Positions 1 to 12,500 of a stretch of 64,000 bases of DNA are shown piece after piece. The notes under the pieces were generated by a model. The model was not told where the DNA came from. It searched no databases and saw nothing but the letters and a program-made list of their open reading frames with translations. The stretch comes from Mucor racemosus. Its lineage: Eukaryota > Mucoromycota > Mucoromycetes > Mucorales > Mucoraceae. Within the stretch, counting starts at the first letter, position 1, and every line of letters begins with the position of its first letter. The position numbers and the translations under genes were made by a program. The stretch is from NCBI GenBank assembly GCA_027405735.1, contig JAPEHQ010000009.1, positions 1,488,001 through 1,552,000 on the forward strand, read 5' to 3'.

Positions 1-907
1 ATATGGAGTGTAATCATTTCTAAGAAATGGTTTTTCCAAGCATCTTTATTTTCGATTTGTAAATGATATGAGCTAAATTAATATGACGAGGAATCTTGAA
101 ATTATATCCTGAATATTTTCATCATCAGAGTTAGATTATCGCGTGTTTATTAGTCATGAATCATAGTAGAAGATAGCAGCATTGTGTTTAAATTTTCTCA
201 TAATAATTGTCGTGCTTCTTCGCTCTTTACAATGGCTTAGTGTATGAAGGAATATGGACTATTCAAATACAATATTTCTAATGAATTTTTAAGTTAGATA
301 GTCAGCATGATTAATTTATCAGGTTCAAGTATATTGCTTAGGTTTGATAAATTATTTGTACATGTATCCAATTTAAATGGTATCAGAATAATTGTGCTGT
401 TCAAATTCTTTTAAGGGTCTTTCCTGTTTTAGATTTTCTCAATTTAATCTCTCAGGGACTGACAGATCTACAGACCTGTCTAATTTAAATACGCATTTAA
501 ATGCTTTTATAATTAATTAATTAATAATACGATCAATATTAATTCAATGCATATTTCGAGGAAACTATTCTAGCATGTCTACATCCTTTCAGCATACTTT
601 TAGTGATGTTACCTTGATATAGTATTGTAAATGCTTAAGCTCTCGAAGATTCAGTATCAGTAAGCTTTCCATCTAATGGAGAAGCTACTTTGCATAAGTT
701 TAACTTTATAACAGAGAAAAGGCCACAGGGTGATGGTAATGCGTATATGCCATTCAAAGGCCATACATTCAACGCGGATGACGTGACAGGGTTTCTAATT
801 AGAAAAGGTAAATGAGTGCATGTCTTGGGTGGATGATTAGTATAAAACAGCATTATAAGGGATATTTTCCTTTTTTTTTCTTTCAACATTTCTCAACAGA
901 CCAAATA
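1..907. other. AT-rich intergenic region
   Basis: No open frame of useful length or recognisable family was seen. The last hundred bases contain a pyrimidine-rich stretch just before the first gene and are probably its 5' leader. An in-frame ATG at 812 exists but encodes a Phe-rich, leader-like stretch, so the ATG at 908 is preferred as the start of the next gene. Confidence 0.6.
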
Positions 908-2149
908 ATGTATTATAACAATAAACAAGAAGATAAACCGACAAAAAGAGAAGGATCACCTTCCCGATTTACATTACCTCCTATTAGTTCAACAACACAC
1001 GCTTCAACACCATTACCGCCATTACCAAAAAAGCATGAACCAACAGCATTCTATCCTTATCAACAACAACAACAGCAACAATCACAGCGTCAACAATCCC
1101 GTTCACAACATGAACAACAAAATAAATCTACGTATTCTTATTCTCCATATTTAGAGAGTAATGATCATATTGTCATGCAACAGCATGAAGAGTATTACTA
1201 CCCTGTTTACAACAATACAAATAATAAGCCAGCATGGTCAGAAGGTAAAATTAAACATAAAGAAATATGGAAATGTCTACTGATAAGCATTTGAAAGATA
1301 TACCTCCAGCAATTGATCATCCAAAACTAAAAAAGAAAAAAGATATGAATGAACGAATGACGGGCATCAATCGTGAATTTATCGAGAATCGAGAAATGTT
1401 TGTATTTTTTTTTTTTTATTTAAATAAAAAAAAAAGCATTTCATGTTTGATAATTAATGGAAAAAAACCTCTAGTTTGTATGAAGAGAAATTGAAGCAGT
1501 TACAAGATGAATTGGTTGCCATGGAAAAAGGTGAGTTCATTGGTATGATTCGAAATTATCAACCAAAATAATGACAATTTGCTATTAGGAAATCATGAAA
1601 TGTATGACGATCATATCGCAGATTTAGAAGAAAAAAGACGAAAAATGATTCACGACGCTAGATTAATGATGATTTATCAGATATCGAGCGTAGATCAAGA
1701 ATTCAATCTGAATTCCAAGATTGTTCAGAAGGAATCTTTGGCGGAAAGAAGAGAATTGCAAAACGCCATGTTCACAGTGATAGAAGAAAAACGTAAGAAA
1801 TTAAAGGAAGATAAAGACGGAGAAGGCGAATTAGGATTATCAACACATCATACAAGAAACAAGCAACGTTTACTGAGAAAACGAGGCGAAATCCTTGATG
1901 GCTATTTGACGCAACAACAACCCGTATCATCGCCTGTGATAAGTCAAAAAAGAAAACAAGATCATATCCTTTTTAAAACTAACTATACTAATTTAACAAT
2001 TATACATATTTGCTTTTTATCTTTAACTTTTCCTATTCATACGTGCTAAAGAGAGTCCAAGTCATTTAATAGGTATTTTATCAAATAGAGTAGAAGAAGA
2101 CATCGAAGCGGATTTTCATGCAATGACATTGAAAAGAAAAAAGCCATAA
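908..2149 (+). CDS. Sds3/BRMS1-like subunit of a Sin3-type histone deacetylase complex
   Basis: Five-exon model: 908-1244, 1298-1397, 1475-1530, 1589 to about 1923, and about 2054-2149, giving roughly 307 aa. The N-terminal third is low-complexity (Pro, Ser, Gln, Tyr). The middle carries a charged helical stretch with the pattern HIADLEEKRRKM..DAR....YQ, followed by a second Glu/Lys/Arg-rich helix. This is the layout of the Sds3-like family (yeast Sds3, animal SUDS3/BRMS1), in which a coiled coil dimerises and anchors the Sin3-Rpd3 corepressor in the nucleus. Introns of 53, 77 and 58 nt all restore frame. The donor of the last intron is ambiguous (GTATCA at 1924, GTGATA at 1936 or GTCAAA at 1943), so the residues just before the C-terminal exon are uncertain. 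The donor of intron 2 (GTTTGT) is weak. The assignment rests on the coiled-coil pattern only. Confidence 0.7.
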
Positions 2150-2229
2150 TAATTTTTTTTGACCCATCTTTTTTTTTGTATCTCTCTCTCTTTCCCTTTT
2201 TTTTTTACTTTACCCTGAAAATATTCAAA

Positions 2230-2676
2230 ATGTCATCTTTTAATGGAATAGCTATATTATGTTTTTATTCAAATGGACTTTTTCAAGGACACTGTATAAA
2301 TACAATAAATAATGATTCGCCATATAGTCTCGTAGGCAAATTAATTGACCATATTGACCCTAAACATAATGACTGTATGGAACCCGATGATTTTTATAAA
2401 GTATTGATTCAACCACATAAATCAGAAGAAGAGATCATTGCTTTATTGTTACGTCGACCTAAAAACAATGATGCAGGCGGATTATCCTCTCATGAGCATG
2501 AAGAAGAAAATAACAATGGGTATCAGTTTTTATTTGAAACAAATCAGTTTTTATCTGGTCAACAAGCATTATCTTTCAAGAATAAATACTTTGTAAACAA
2601 CAGTCGAGATGGCCCTGAGGAAGATGATCACGATTTGATAGTGTGCATTGGTAATATAAAGTTTAGTAAAGAATGA
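2230..2676 (+). CDS. Small acidic protein of unknown function
   Basis: Single-exon reading frame of 148 aa starting at the ATG of an AAAATGTC context that follows a pyrimidine-rich leader. It lies 80 bp after the Sds3-like gene on the same strand. I do not recognise a family. The first 15 residues are mildly hydrophobic but not a clear signal peptide. The middle holds an acidic His/Glu/Asn-rich stretch, and the C-terminal half has several Phe/Tyr residues. Codon use resembles the flanking genes, which supports a real gene, but without similarity it remains hypothetical. An ATG at 2176 is in frame but would add only a Phe-rich leader-like segment. Confidence 0.5.
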   Translation: MSSFNGIAILCFYSNGLFQGHCINTINNDSPYSLVGKLIDHIDPKHNDCMEPDDFYKVLIQPHKSEEEIIALLLRRPKNNDAGGLSSHEHEEENNNGYQFLFETNQFLSGQQALSFKNKYFVNNSRDGPEEDDHDLIVCIGNIKFSKE

Positions 2677-2887
2677 AATGATGTCACTTGCAGTCTGGTA
2701 TATGTGTTATAGTTAATATATGTGGAATAGTCTTATCAAATGTTGTATATTTTCAAGGGGCACACATTTTGTATAAATCAAAAAAAAAAAAAAAAGAAGT
2801 AATACACAGGCCATATAAATAATTACATTTTGCTACACTAAATAAAAGCCTTTATCTCTTATTTAAATTTAATTTTTGAATAAAAAA

Positions 2888-3859
2888 ATGACTAAAACCA
2901 GCGTTCAAGTATTTACTGATTTTGATGGAACTTTGTCATTAGATGGTAATGCAATGTCTAATTATTTATATATAGTTATGCTAATACTATTAATATTTAG
3001 ATACTGGTCTTTTATTAATCGATGATCATCGCTCAATGGGTCCTGATCGTAGAAGAGTTTTAGAGCACGAAATTTTGGATGGCACTAAAACTTATAGGTA
3101 TGCATTTATACAGGTTTTAGCGAGAAAAATGTCATTTACAAAATGTACATCTATTAGGGATGCCGTTCAAGAAATGTGGGATTCTGTTCACATTAGTTGG
3201 GATGAAGCTTGGGCTGAATATCTCGATAGTAAGTGCTACTAGATGATACGCAAATATAAAGTTCAATAATGACTCATGTCAATCTATTTAAGAGTGTACT
3301 ATTGACCCTGGATTTCCTTCGTTCAACGATTATTGCCGTGAGAACAAATTTCCCGTGACCATCATCAGTAGTGGTTTGCTCCCAGTATTAACCAGGATCA
3401 TGACCAATTTTCTCGGTGAAAAAGCCAAGGATATTGAGATTGTAGCCAACAATGGTAAGGTAGAGGATAGAAGTTGGAAGGTTATTTGGAGGGATGACAG
3501 CATCTACGGCAATGACAAGTCCAAGAGTAAGTTTCAATTGTTTTTAAATGTTATTTTGCTTTTTGTTTTATTAATCTCCTCGACAAATAGCATTGGCCAA
3601 GGCTCGTGAGTTGACTGACAAGGATACTATTTTTGTATTCTGTGGAGATGGTGTCTCTGACATTTCTGCAGCTAAACATGCCGATGTCTTGTTTGCTCGT
3701 AAAGATAGAGATTTAGAGTTTTACTGTAAGAGAGAAAATATTCCTTATATTCCATTTGATACTTTTGCAGAGGTAGAATCTGTCGTTAGAAAGTTAGTTG
3801 ATGGAAAAGCTAGAATCGAAAAATCTCCTAGTGGTTTCTGTAAGATTATTGACAATTGA
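2888..3859 (+). CDS. HAD-superfamily phosphatase, Pyp1/MtnX-like (polyol-phosphate phosphatase type)
   Basis: Four exons: 2888-2945, 3001-3228, 3293-3526, 3591-3859. All introns are GT-AG and keep frame, giving 262 aa. HAD motif I is at the N-terminus (FTDFDGTLS, with the nucleophile Asp and the acid/base Asp two residues later). Motif II is the Ser of TIISSG, and motif IV is FCGDGVSD. This matches the phosphoserine-phosphatase-like subgroup with MtnX and yeast YNL010W (Pyp1), a cytosolic enzyme that removes phosphate from sugar-alcohol phosphates. Length is close to the yeast protein. The family is clear; the exact substrate (polyol phosphate versus a methionine-salvage intermediate) is inference. 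It lies only 123 bp upstream of RPS18 on the same strand. Confidence 0.85.
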
Positions 3860-3982
3860 TTTGAACAGCCGAAGCATGTTCGGTGAGCGGCAAACCGTCT
3901 GCCTTGCTGGTTGATTTAATTTTTTTTGAATAAAACTTTCCATTGATTGCAAAGGACTTTTAAACCCTCCCTTTTTGTAAAG

Positions 3983-4706
3983 ATGGTAAAAATACATAGT
4001 AAATGTAGTGTTGAATAGAGGAATAGAATGAATTGAGTATCAAGTTTGAATTGGATTAAGAAAGATAGATGTAGAGCGATATATAATCATAGATGGATGG
4101 ATGGATGAGATATACTATACCTATTTTTTTTTTAAAAATCAGATTGACAGCATACGCCAATTGATATCTCATGATTTCCTCTATTCCCAACTACTAATAT
4201 TATTATTTTAAACATTGTCTAACTATTCTTCTTGAACCTATTAGTCGCTCGTAGTTCCTGAGAGGAATCATTTCCAGCACATTATCCGTCTTCTTAACAC
4301 TAACGTCGACGGTCGTGTCAAGATCCAAATTGCTTTGACTTCCGTCAAGGGTGTTGGTCGTCGTTTCGCCAACATTGCCTGTAAGAAGGCCGATATTGAT
4401 TTGACCAAGAGAGCTGGTGAGCTTTCTTCTGAAGAATTGGAACGTATTGTCACCATTCTCCAAAACCCCGCTCAATACAAGATTCCTTCTTGGTTCCTTA
4501 ACAGACAAAAGGATATTGTCGATGGTAAGTCTTCTCAAGTCATTTCTAACGTTCTTGATACCAAGTACCGTGATGATCTTGAACGTTTGAAGAAGATCCG
4601 TAACCATCGTGGTCTCCGTCACTACTGGGGTATCCGTGTTCGTGGTCAACACACCAAGACCACTGGTCGTCGTGGACGTACCGTTGGTGTCTCCAAGAAG
4701 AAATAA
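3983..4706 (+). CDS. RPS18: 40S ribosomal protein S18 (uS13)
   Basis: Exon 1 is the ATG alone (3983-3985), followed by a 259-nt intron (3986-4244, GTAAAA...TTAG). Exon 2 is 4245-4706. The protein is 154 aa and starts MSLVVPE. It contains the uS13 core: [11 protein letters not shown] (helix-two-turn-helix RNA-binding segment), the SEELERI region, and the basic tail with [20 protein letters not shown] and TGRRGRT. It sits in the head of the small subunit and contacts initiator tRNA and the 60S bridge. An intron directly after the start codon is common in fungal ribosomal protein genes. Codon use is C-richer and more biased than in its neighbours, as expected for high expression. Confidence 0.97.
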
Positions 4707-6913
4707 ATAATTTGTAAGTAACTTTTGATGATTTAGATTGCATTTTCTCCTTATTAATTTACGTCTATAATAGTTCTATCGGATATAACAATACTGAAAT
4801 TCAGAATAAATATTTTGATCCAACTCTAAAATTTATGGTTTACTGGGAAATGGGAGGGGGATTTTTTTTGTTATATCAAGATATAGATAATGGATAATAA
4901 TGTGATATTATTCCTGTGCTTTTTGCGATTATTGTAGATAATGCCATATTGTTTCTATGGTTTTATTTATACAACGCCTGTTTTGTACATTGTTAAATAT
5001 TGATTTGGAGATTTAGGTTTATTTGTTGTTGATCAAAGTACTTTTGTGTTTAAAATTTAGTATTTTACAAAACTTATGCACATTTGGTTTTGTGAATGAT
5101 CCAAAGATACTGAAAATGGATAATTATGCCAACGCAATTATTATTCTCGTTGAAAATGCTGTGGTGGTACAGTATTTTCTGGAACATTTTCCAATAATCG
5201 AGAGCTTCTTGCTCATAATTAGTAATGCTGCCGCTAGCATATATCCATGTCAAAGAGTTTTTGAGAATAAAGAAACAAATACAAGCATAAGAAACTGCTC
5301 ATAAACTTCATTTTTTTGATTTTTAAAAAATTATATTCAAAATGTTCATTTCGTGAAGGGTACTGATTTTGAGAGGCGCCAAACTAAATTTGTATTTAAC
5401 ACTTTTTTACGAATAGCTATAAATGAAATAAAAATACCATGTTGAATTTGATATATTCTAAATAATACTTAAGTACTTTTTACCAGAAATTGATTGAGTA
5501 CAATAGTATAGAAATCCTTTGAATCCAACAAAATAGATGACAAAATATATTAATTTGCCTAGCTTAAGCATTTTGAATTCCCGACAGAGCAACTTCAAAA
5601 AGTGATCAACTTTGAACGTTTCATGTCGATTCAAAGAGTTTATACTGACCCGAAATACTCGGCAAAACAGAAAAATTTAGTTTAATGTATTCTATGGCAT
5701 CTAAGGTACTGTAAAAAAATTTCAACAAGAGGTTATTTAATGAAATCATACCATGCTCCGATTTTGAAAGTTGCAAATGAAATTGGATTTGTAATTGCAA
5801 CCAAAGAAATATCCTTTAAATATACCGATTTTATTCATTTATTTAGAGGTCAAACAGTACAAGTACAATGTTTAAAGAACATCCAGGATTATAAAAAGCA
5901 ATTATACGATATCGGTAAGTTGGTTAAAGGAATTATAATAGATGCTTTCCTATTTACGCAGCTCATTATCCATTTCTTCCGGCTAGAATTAACAATAAAA
6001 GTGCCATGTAAATGCAAACTTGAAAAGTTAAAAAACTAATTTTTTTGCTACACAATGTCAATAAAAAGCCTTCTTACATCTTGTTATGCTTGATCCAACA
6101 CTGCCTCCAGCACGAAATCCGTTACGACCGGCTTTATTTTTTCACAAAATGTTATTCATTTGCTAGGCATGAATTATAGTAAATGTAACTTACGTCTGAT
6201 TGTACTAGATTCAGTACTACTTTTACGAGATAAACCACTTGCAGTGGCATTACGGGAAAAGCAACAACCCATAATAGTTTTTTTCAAGAAAATTAAGATG
6301 TTTAAATGGCTTGAAATGATGAAAATTTATGCAATTCAACCATGTAGTGCCCTTATTTATACTCTAATGGTACCATTGACAATAGGTTTGTCTTCAATGC
6401 GGACAACAAAGCATATTGTATATGTCATTTGATAATAGAATTGGATGAAATGTTGTCTTTAACATCAAATCAAAACAATGAAATCATTATAATAGTTTAT
6501 TGCTACTTTTGACTCAACTTCAATGGCTATTCAGAATACCATTTTTATGAGATATTAAAGTTGATTTACGCTGCATCTTTATGAAAACCGACTGCATTCT
6601 GGTAAGCATTGATTATAAAGCATCTCAAAGCAGGTTAATATATCCGGTCACTTTTTTTTTTCTAGTTGTTTTACAACCTCGCGTGAATCTTGCTTGCAAA
6701 CAATCCTCTCTCAAGTCTATACAATTCACTTTCTGTCATAATTTGTACCCTGCTTTTATTTTGATTTATTGAATAAAACTAACAAAAAGAGAACTAGGAA
6801 TCAAACTGGAATTATTCTTTTCTGTTTCTAATAATCTCAACCCTGTTGGCAAACATTTCACCCCCCCACCCTCCTCCCTTACTTCTCGAACGAAACACAT
6901 ATAATAAATTTAC
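4707..6913. other. Gene-poor gap with possible decayed coding sequence
   Basis: No intact gene was recognised. Stretches around 5590-6040 and 6100-6440 have runs of protein-like composition, for example a frame at 5740-5920 followed by a plausible intron (5923 GTAAGT to an ACGCAG near 5961). The frames are broken by stops and shifts, and no family was identified. The last 70 bp include a C-rich run (6859-6868) in the leader of the kinase gene. Confidence 0.4.
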
Positions 6914-9303
6914 ATGGACGACCGTAACTATCAAAAAACGAGAGACAAGTCCATTGAGCGAAGTCAAGAGAGGAAAAGTACTTCCGAAAAACGAAGCCGA
7001 GAGGATCATTACAATGGAAGTAGTAGTAGCAGTGACCGCCATCATCATCATGGTAGTAGCAGTGGCAGTAGTAGCAGCCATCGAGAAAAACGGAGAAATT
7101 ATGGAGATGATCGCTCGAGTAGTCGATATGAGAGAGGAAGTAGTAGTCGTCATAGAGATAGAAGCCGTGATAGATGGTCTTCTTCAAATAGAAGATCCAG
7201 TAAAGAGAGAGATCCTAAAACTAGTAGTAGTAGCAGTAGTAGTAGTAACAATCGAAAATATCGACGTGATCCTCCAAAATCTGCCGAAGATGAAGCTTTA
7301 CCCTTGGGTCCTAAAGCTGATATGATGAAAGCGGCACCTACCAATGATCAACCACCTACAGCCCCAGCAGCTTATTATCAACATCATCAATCACAGCAGC
7401 AATCTCAACATCATCAACAACAAAATCAATATACTCAATACCAGCCAGTTCAATTGGATCCACAACAACAACAAGCAGCAGAATCAGTAGCATGGGGTAA
7501 TTATTACGGTTGGACAGTGCAAGATTATAACAATGCATACTCTACAAATTATACAGCCGAACAATATCAACAATATATTCAACATTATTACCAATCACAA
7601 GATCCTAATAATTATTATGGATATTATGATGCATCGTATTATCAACAACAATCTCAAGAAATACCCCAACAGCAACAGCAACAGCAACAACAGCAACAAC
7701 AGCAGCAGCAGCAGCAACAACAACAACAAGCTCAAAATGTGCCACCTCCACCTCCACCAGTATCTACAAATAACACAAATTTAAATGTTCCACCTCCTCC
7801 CCCGCCTATACAAACTAGAAATATGGATCAGAGAGATTCGTATATGGGTGGTGTACCTGAAAAAGTATTAGATGATGTGGGTTATCCATGCCAGACTTCA
7901 GAAGATCCATCAACCTTGTTTGAAAAGATTGGTCAAGTCGGCGAAGGAACATATGGGTAATAATGGACAATCAAGTAAAAAAAAAAAAAAATGCATGCTT
8001 ATCTATTTTATACTATAGCAAGGTATATAAGGCCCGTAATGGAAAGACAGGCAAATTAATGGCTTTAAAACGTATTCGAATGAAGACAGAAAAGGACGGG
8101 GTAAGATAAGAATAAAAATGATATTAATTCAATCGACTAATGATATGTACACATATACAAAAAAAGTTCCCAATCACAGCCATGAGAGAAATCAAGTTGT
8201 TACAAAAACTTAAACATGATCGTATCGTTGAATTACAAGAAATCATGGTAGCAAAGGGATCTGTATATATGGTATTAGAATACATGGACCATGATTTATC
8301 GGGTATATTGGGACATCCCAATTTTAATTTTGAGCCGGCTCATGCTAAATCACTGGTTAAACAAATGTTGGAAGGTTTAGCTTATTTACATCATATGGGC
8401 ATATTGCACAGAGATATTAAGGGCAAGTATTTTTTCTATATCCATATCAAAAGTATTTGGCCTAATCCCATTTTACAGGTTCTAATTTGTTAATCAACAA
8501 CAAGGGTGAATTAAAGATTGCTGATTTTGGATTAGCTAGAGTGTTTGAAAAGAATAGGGCTCATGATTATACCAATCGAGTGATTACACTTTGGTATAGA
8601 CCACCAGAGTTATTACTTGGTGCCACCGCTTATGGGCCCGCTGTAGATATTTGGAGTGTAGGATGTATCATGTTGGAGTTCTTTACTGGAAAAGCAGTTT
8701 TTAATGGACAAGATGAAGTGAGTCAAATAGATAGTATTTATAAAATTATGGGAACTCCCTCAGTGGAAACGTGGCCAACTGTAAAAGAGTTGCCTTGGTT
8801 TGAGATGGTGCGTCCAACTGAAAATTATGTTTCAAAATTTCGAGAATTATATCAATCGTAAGTGTATTAAATATGTAAAAAAAAAAAAAAGGAAGGGAAA
8901 TATTGATATATTTAATGATTTATAGATTATTATCACCTGGTGCTTTGGAGTTATCTGAAGCATTATTATCGATGGACCCATTAAAAAGACCTACAGCAGC
9001 ACAAGCATTAGAATTTGACTATTTTAAGAATGAATTACCAGAGCCTATCATGCCTGCAAAGTAAGTTTTCGATAGAAAAATACATGTAATATGTGATCTA
9101 ATATCTTTCTTAAAAGTCTTTTGGACATCAATGGCGATTGGCATGAATTTGAATCAAAACAGCGTAAACGACAAAAAGCACCACCAAATGCATCTGCCAA
9201 CAAACCAAACTCAAATACAAATAATAACAATAATAATAATAGCAATAACAATAGAACAAAAGCAACACCTTCATCTGCATTATCGTCTACTCGTCCACAT
9301 TAA
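6914..9303 (+). CDS. CTK1: CTD kinase catalytic subunit (CTK1/CDK12-type cyclin-dependent kinase)
   Basis: Six exons: 6914-7956, 8019-8100, 8167-8422, 8479-8857, 8926-9060, 9117-9303, giving 693 aa. The N-terminal half is SR/RD-rich, then Tyr/Gln-rich with a run of about 20 Gln (7669-7728) and Pro-rich patches. The kinase domain starts near residue 335: glycine loop GQVGEGTYGKV, catalytic Lys in ALKRI, a PITAMRE helix (PITAIRE type of CDK12/13 and Ctk1), HRDIKGSN, DFGLAR and WYRPPE. Ctk1-type kinases phosphorylate Ser2 of the RNA polymerase II C-terminal repeat during elongation and act in the nucleus. The C-terminus is a short basic tail with an Asn run. Intron 3 (8423-8478) uses a GC donor (GCAAGT) and is the only one that joins HRDIKG to SNLL in frame. 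Confidence 0.95.
8423..8478 (+). other. GC-AG intron inside the kinase catalytic loop
   Basis: The exon ends ...ATT AAG G and the next begins GT TCT AAT, rebuilding the invariant HRDIKGSN motif only if the intron is GCAAGT...TTACAG. The nearby GT alternative (8427) gives a stop codon immediately after splicing. Confidence 0.85.
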
Positions 9304-9429
9304 ATAAATAATAAAATTGTTCCATTTGATATATACTACGAGTAAATTTCAAGGTTTTCTTTTAATCCACCAGATCATTTTTGAGATCTTTGATCAGGCG
9401 GGGCTGCTCACCCAACTCCATATTCTTTT

Positions 9430-12400
9430 ATGCACACATTCCAAGTTCCATATATACAGAGAGATACAATTGATGTGTCGTAGCGCAATGTTGAAATTCA
9501 GTATTAGCCGCTTCAAATATATTATTATAGGTATATATGTGATATAAATATAATATTTTTTTTCTACAATATGTTGGAAATACATTTGAAAAGTTTGATA
9601 TTGTTTTACTTTGCCAGTAACTGATACCAAATGTTATTGACACCTCCAAATTTTTGGTACACCATGTATCGCTCTTGATCTATTATCTAACAAGAACATA
9701 CATTCCCTGATAAGACAGGTATTTTACATTAATTTACAATCTGATTACGAAACGAAAGCGCAATAATTTAATGCAAAAGATGCAAAATTCCAAACTTTGA
9801 GGATTTTCTCCCAGCATTAAATTTGATATTAGATTAATCTAATTTACTGAAGGTATTTTACAAGATGTGCCAATTTTATGGTGTGATTCCCTTCCAATGA
9901 ATTTGCACCTAAACGCCCTGTTTTACAAACAATATATACTTTTGGGCTTAAATGTTTTGCGACTTACAACTCGAAATGTAGCTCGAAATCGCTCAAAGTA
10001 AGCTCCAATGAATTGCAGAAGCATCTATTAATAACCCTATATCATTTTTGGATATTTTTATTATCATAAAAAAATCGATGATTTCGGCCAATTTTCCATG
10101 AGGTATACCTCATGGAAAATTGAGAAAATCAGTTAATGCAATTTTTCTCTCAAAAATCAGCACTTTTTACTAAGATAAGTTATAATACAAAATGTTTGTA
10201 AAAACCACATTTTCTATATTTAGGCGCTAGGTTGAGTGTTACTTATTCTAAAAATAAACTTTTATGGCAAAAACCGATTTTAGGTTTTTTATATATAACG
10301 TTTCACAGAGACATTCAATTTATGTGATATTAATATCATCAGATAGAGTAAAAAAAGATGTACCAAAAAGCTTAAAGGCTCAAAGCAATTCTGATACTTT
10401 TTTCCTTATCGAAATGTCGAAAAACATTTTTTTGATGTCGAAAAGTTCTAGAATGAATTCTTTTGAAAATATTGAATTCAAGGTCCGCAGCACTCAAAAT
10501 GCAGCTTCGGTTATTTTTCGATCCTTTTTGAGGTATTCAAACGATTATTACACGCCCAAAACAGAAGACTTTTTGAATCGGTAAGCTTTTGAATACTTTC
10601 TAGCGTCTCTTGAATTATTTTCTTGTGTTTAACATATTAACATATTATTAAATGTAATGGAAAACATGCTTAACAAATCCTCTTTTTGGTTAGGCCACTT
10701 TCAATTTCGAGAGATTTAAGCTATTTCGCCCAACTTTCAACATGATTTACTCATTCCTATGAGCTTTGATTTAGAATAAAAATTCTTAGTAATTTAGTCC
10801 ATACGCTTTTGACAGCTTGTTTTTATACTTCAAGTGAAAGATCACTAACTGATTTTCTTTCTTTGTATAACCTTCTCCAAAAGAAATAATTTCTGTTGAA
10901 TGATATCAGGCCTGCATCGTTCTTTGTTCAATATCTTTATCTTGATCTGACTAGAGTTCGAGTTTGAAGACGGATTGACAAATAGGCTAGCATACATCTT
11001 TAGGACTTGGTATGATTATGCTCCCGGTCAGATTAATCTTGTGTGCTAGGGTGGTTTCCCAAACCGTCGACAATAGCCTTCCTTTAGTTTTCTTCTTCAC
11101 AAATCGAACTATCGGACGTGGCTCGAAGATTGACATATGTCTCTTATTTCCATTCTTATGCCCTATATATGATCATTGAATGATGCTCATCATAAACATA
11201 TAAGTATTATTCCTTTCAATCATCAGTATACTAATATCTCTAATAGAAGTATCAGGCAGACATACACTGTTGCCCTCATCTGAAATGAAACAGAATTTGG
11301 AGCATGTGGAGTGTGGATCAAAATTTGACCATTCCTTTATCTTGCATTAATCTTTATTGATGGTGTTTGTTGTCTACTAGTGAAACCATTCAGTCATTTT
11401 TATCTTTACTGTCCTGAACATGTCAATGTGTTTGGCAAGAACTATTTTTACCTTTTTGAGTTTTGAAATAGTTATTTGTTGAATAAATGTTGGATAATTT
11501 TATCCATATCACTTCGTCACAGAAAGTGTTTGCTAACATCACGGTTGTTAATCGCCTGCCATCATATCCATTTTAGCGTGAAAAGCCCAGTTTCTATGGC
11601 GAACATTGATGACTTGATCATCTGTATTCTTTCTCAATTTCATCCATGATTTCTCTGCCCACTAGATATAGTTACATCTAACGAAGATAAAATTAGTTTT
11701 GTGAACAATAAAAGTGTATTATGGTACTTCATATTTGCATAAACACCTCATGTGTTGTACATTCAATTATTACAACTCTTTTCCCTTCAACCTTTAGAAA
11801 TCAAATTATTGCGCATTTGTTTGTGCTATCGATCAGTATTAGGCACACAGATACATATATAGTATGCAACGAAAAGTTATATCATGCATTGCATTTGTTT
11901 CTATGATATTATGCTTGGTATGTTTGGCAGAAGTAAACATTTTTTGCATGGACATATGATTTATACAAGTTAACAAGAATATAGCAAAGTATTCACAAAT
12001 TTCTTTTTCATTCGTTTGTGTACAATTTGCTATATTGTTCTAATAGTGATTATCGAGAATATTGGACGCTCCGACTTCGAAGTTTTGAACCCACTTAACA
12101 GACATTAACAAGCAAAGTAATCAATTAAGTAAGTGCTTTAATAGATCTTTCTAGCTCGGGAATACATATAATAACCACATCAACATGTTATTTAAAGGGG
12201 TTCTTATTGACACACCAAACTGTGTAAATAAGATGTGTGCATAGGAAATCTCTGGGAAGAAGCTCTAAATGGTTGCACTATGTATTTTTTGAATATGTAG
12301 TTAATTGTGCTCATTTATATCCTCAATATTGATCGAAATTGCAACGGATTGTATAGCTTGGAATTTAAAGTAAAGTAAGATAAGTTTCTGTGTTATTAAA

Positions 12401-12500
12401 CGACACTATTGTAATATATTTGAAGCGGCTAATACTAAATTTCAGCATTGCATTGCCACTCAATTTTATGGAATTTGTTATGTGTGCTCTGCCCATTTTG
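9430..12500. repeat. Diverged inverted repeat pair, about 100 bp arms 3 kb apart
   Basis: The - strand of about 9430-9530 and the + strand of about 12410-12500 share blocks such as ATATTTGAAGCGGCTAATAC and AATTTCA(A/G)CATTGC, followed by TATGGAA(C/T)TTG and TGTGTGC. Both would encode the same peptide core (YLKRLILNF). They may be ends of an old DNA transposon or two insertions of one repeat family in opposite orientation. Boundaries are approximate. Confidence 0.5.
10089..10122. repeat. Perfect 34-bp palindrome
   Basis: The half CAATTTTCCATGAGGTA is followed directly by its exact reverse complement with no spacer. An imperfect extension outward (GATTT...GAAAATC) suggests a once longer inverted repeat. 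Confidence 0.85.

Noticed and set aside
812..907. Upstream in-frame ATG for the Sds3-like gene
   Set aside because: Encodes a Phe-rich pyrimidine-tract translation typical of a leader, not of the protein family.
4203..4743. - strand frames opposite RPS18
   Set aside because: Antisense shadows of a highly expressed, codon-biased gene.
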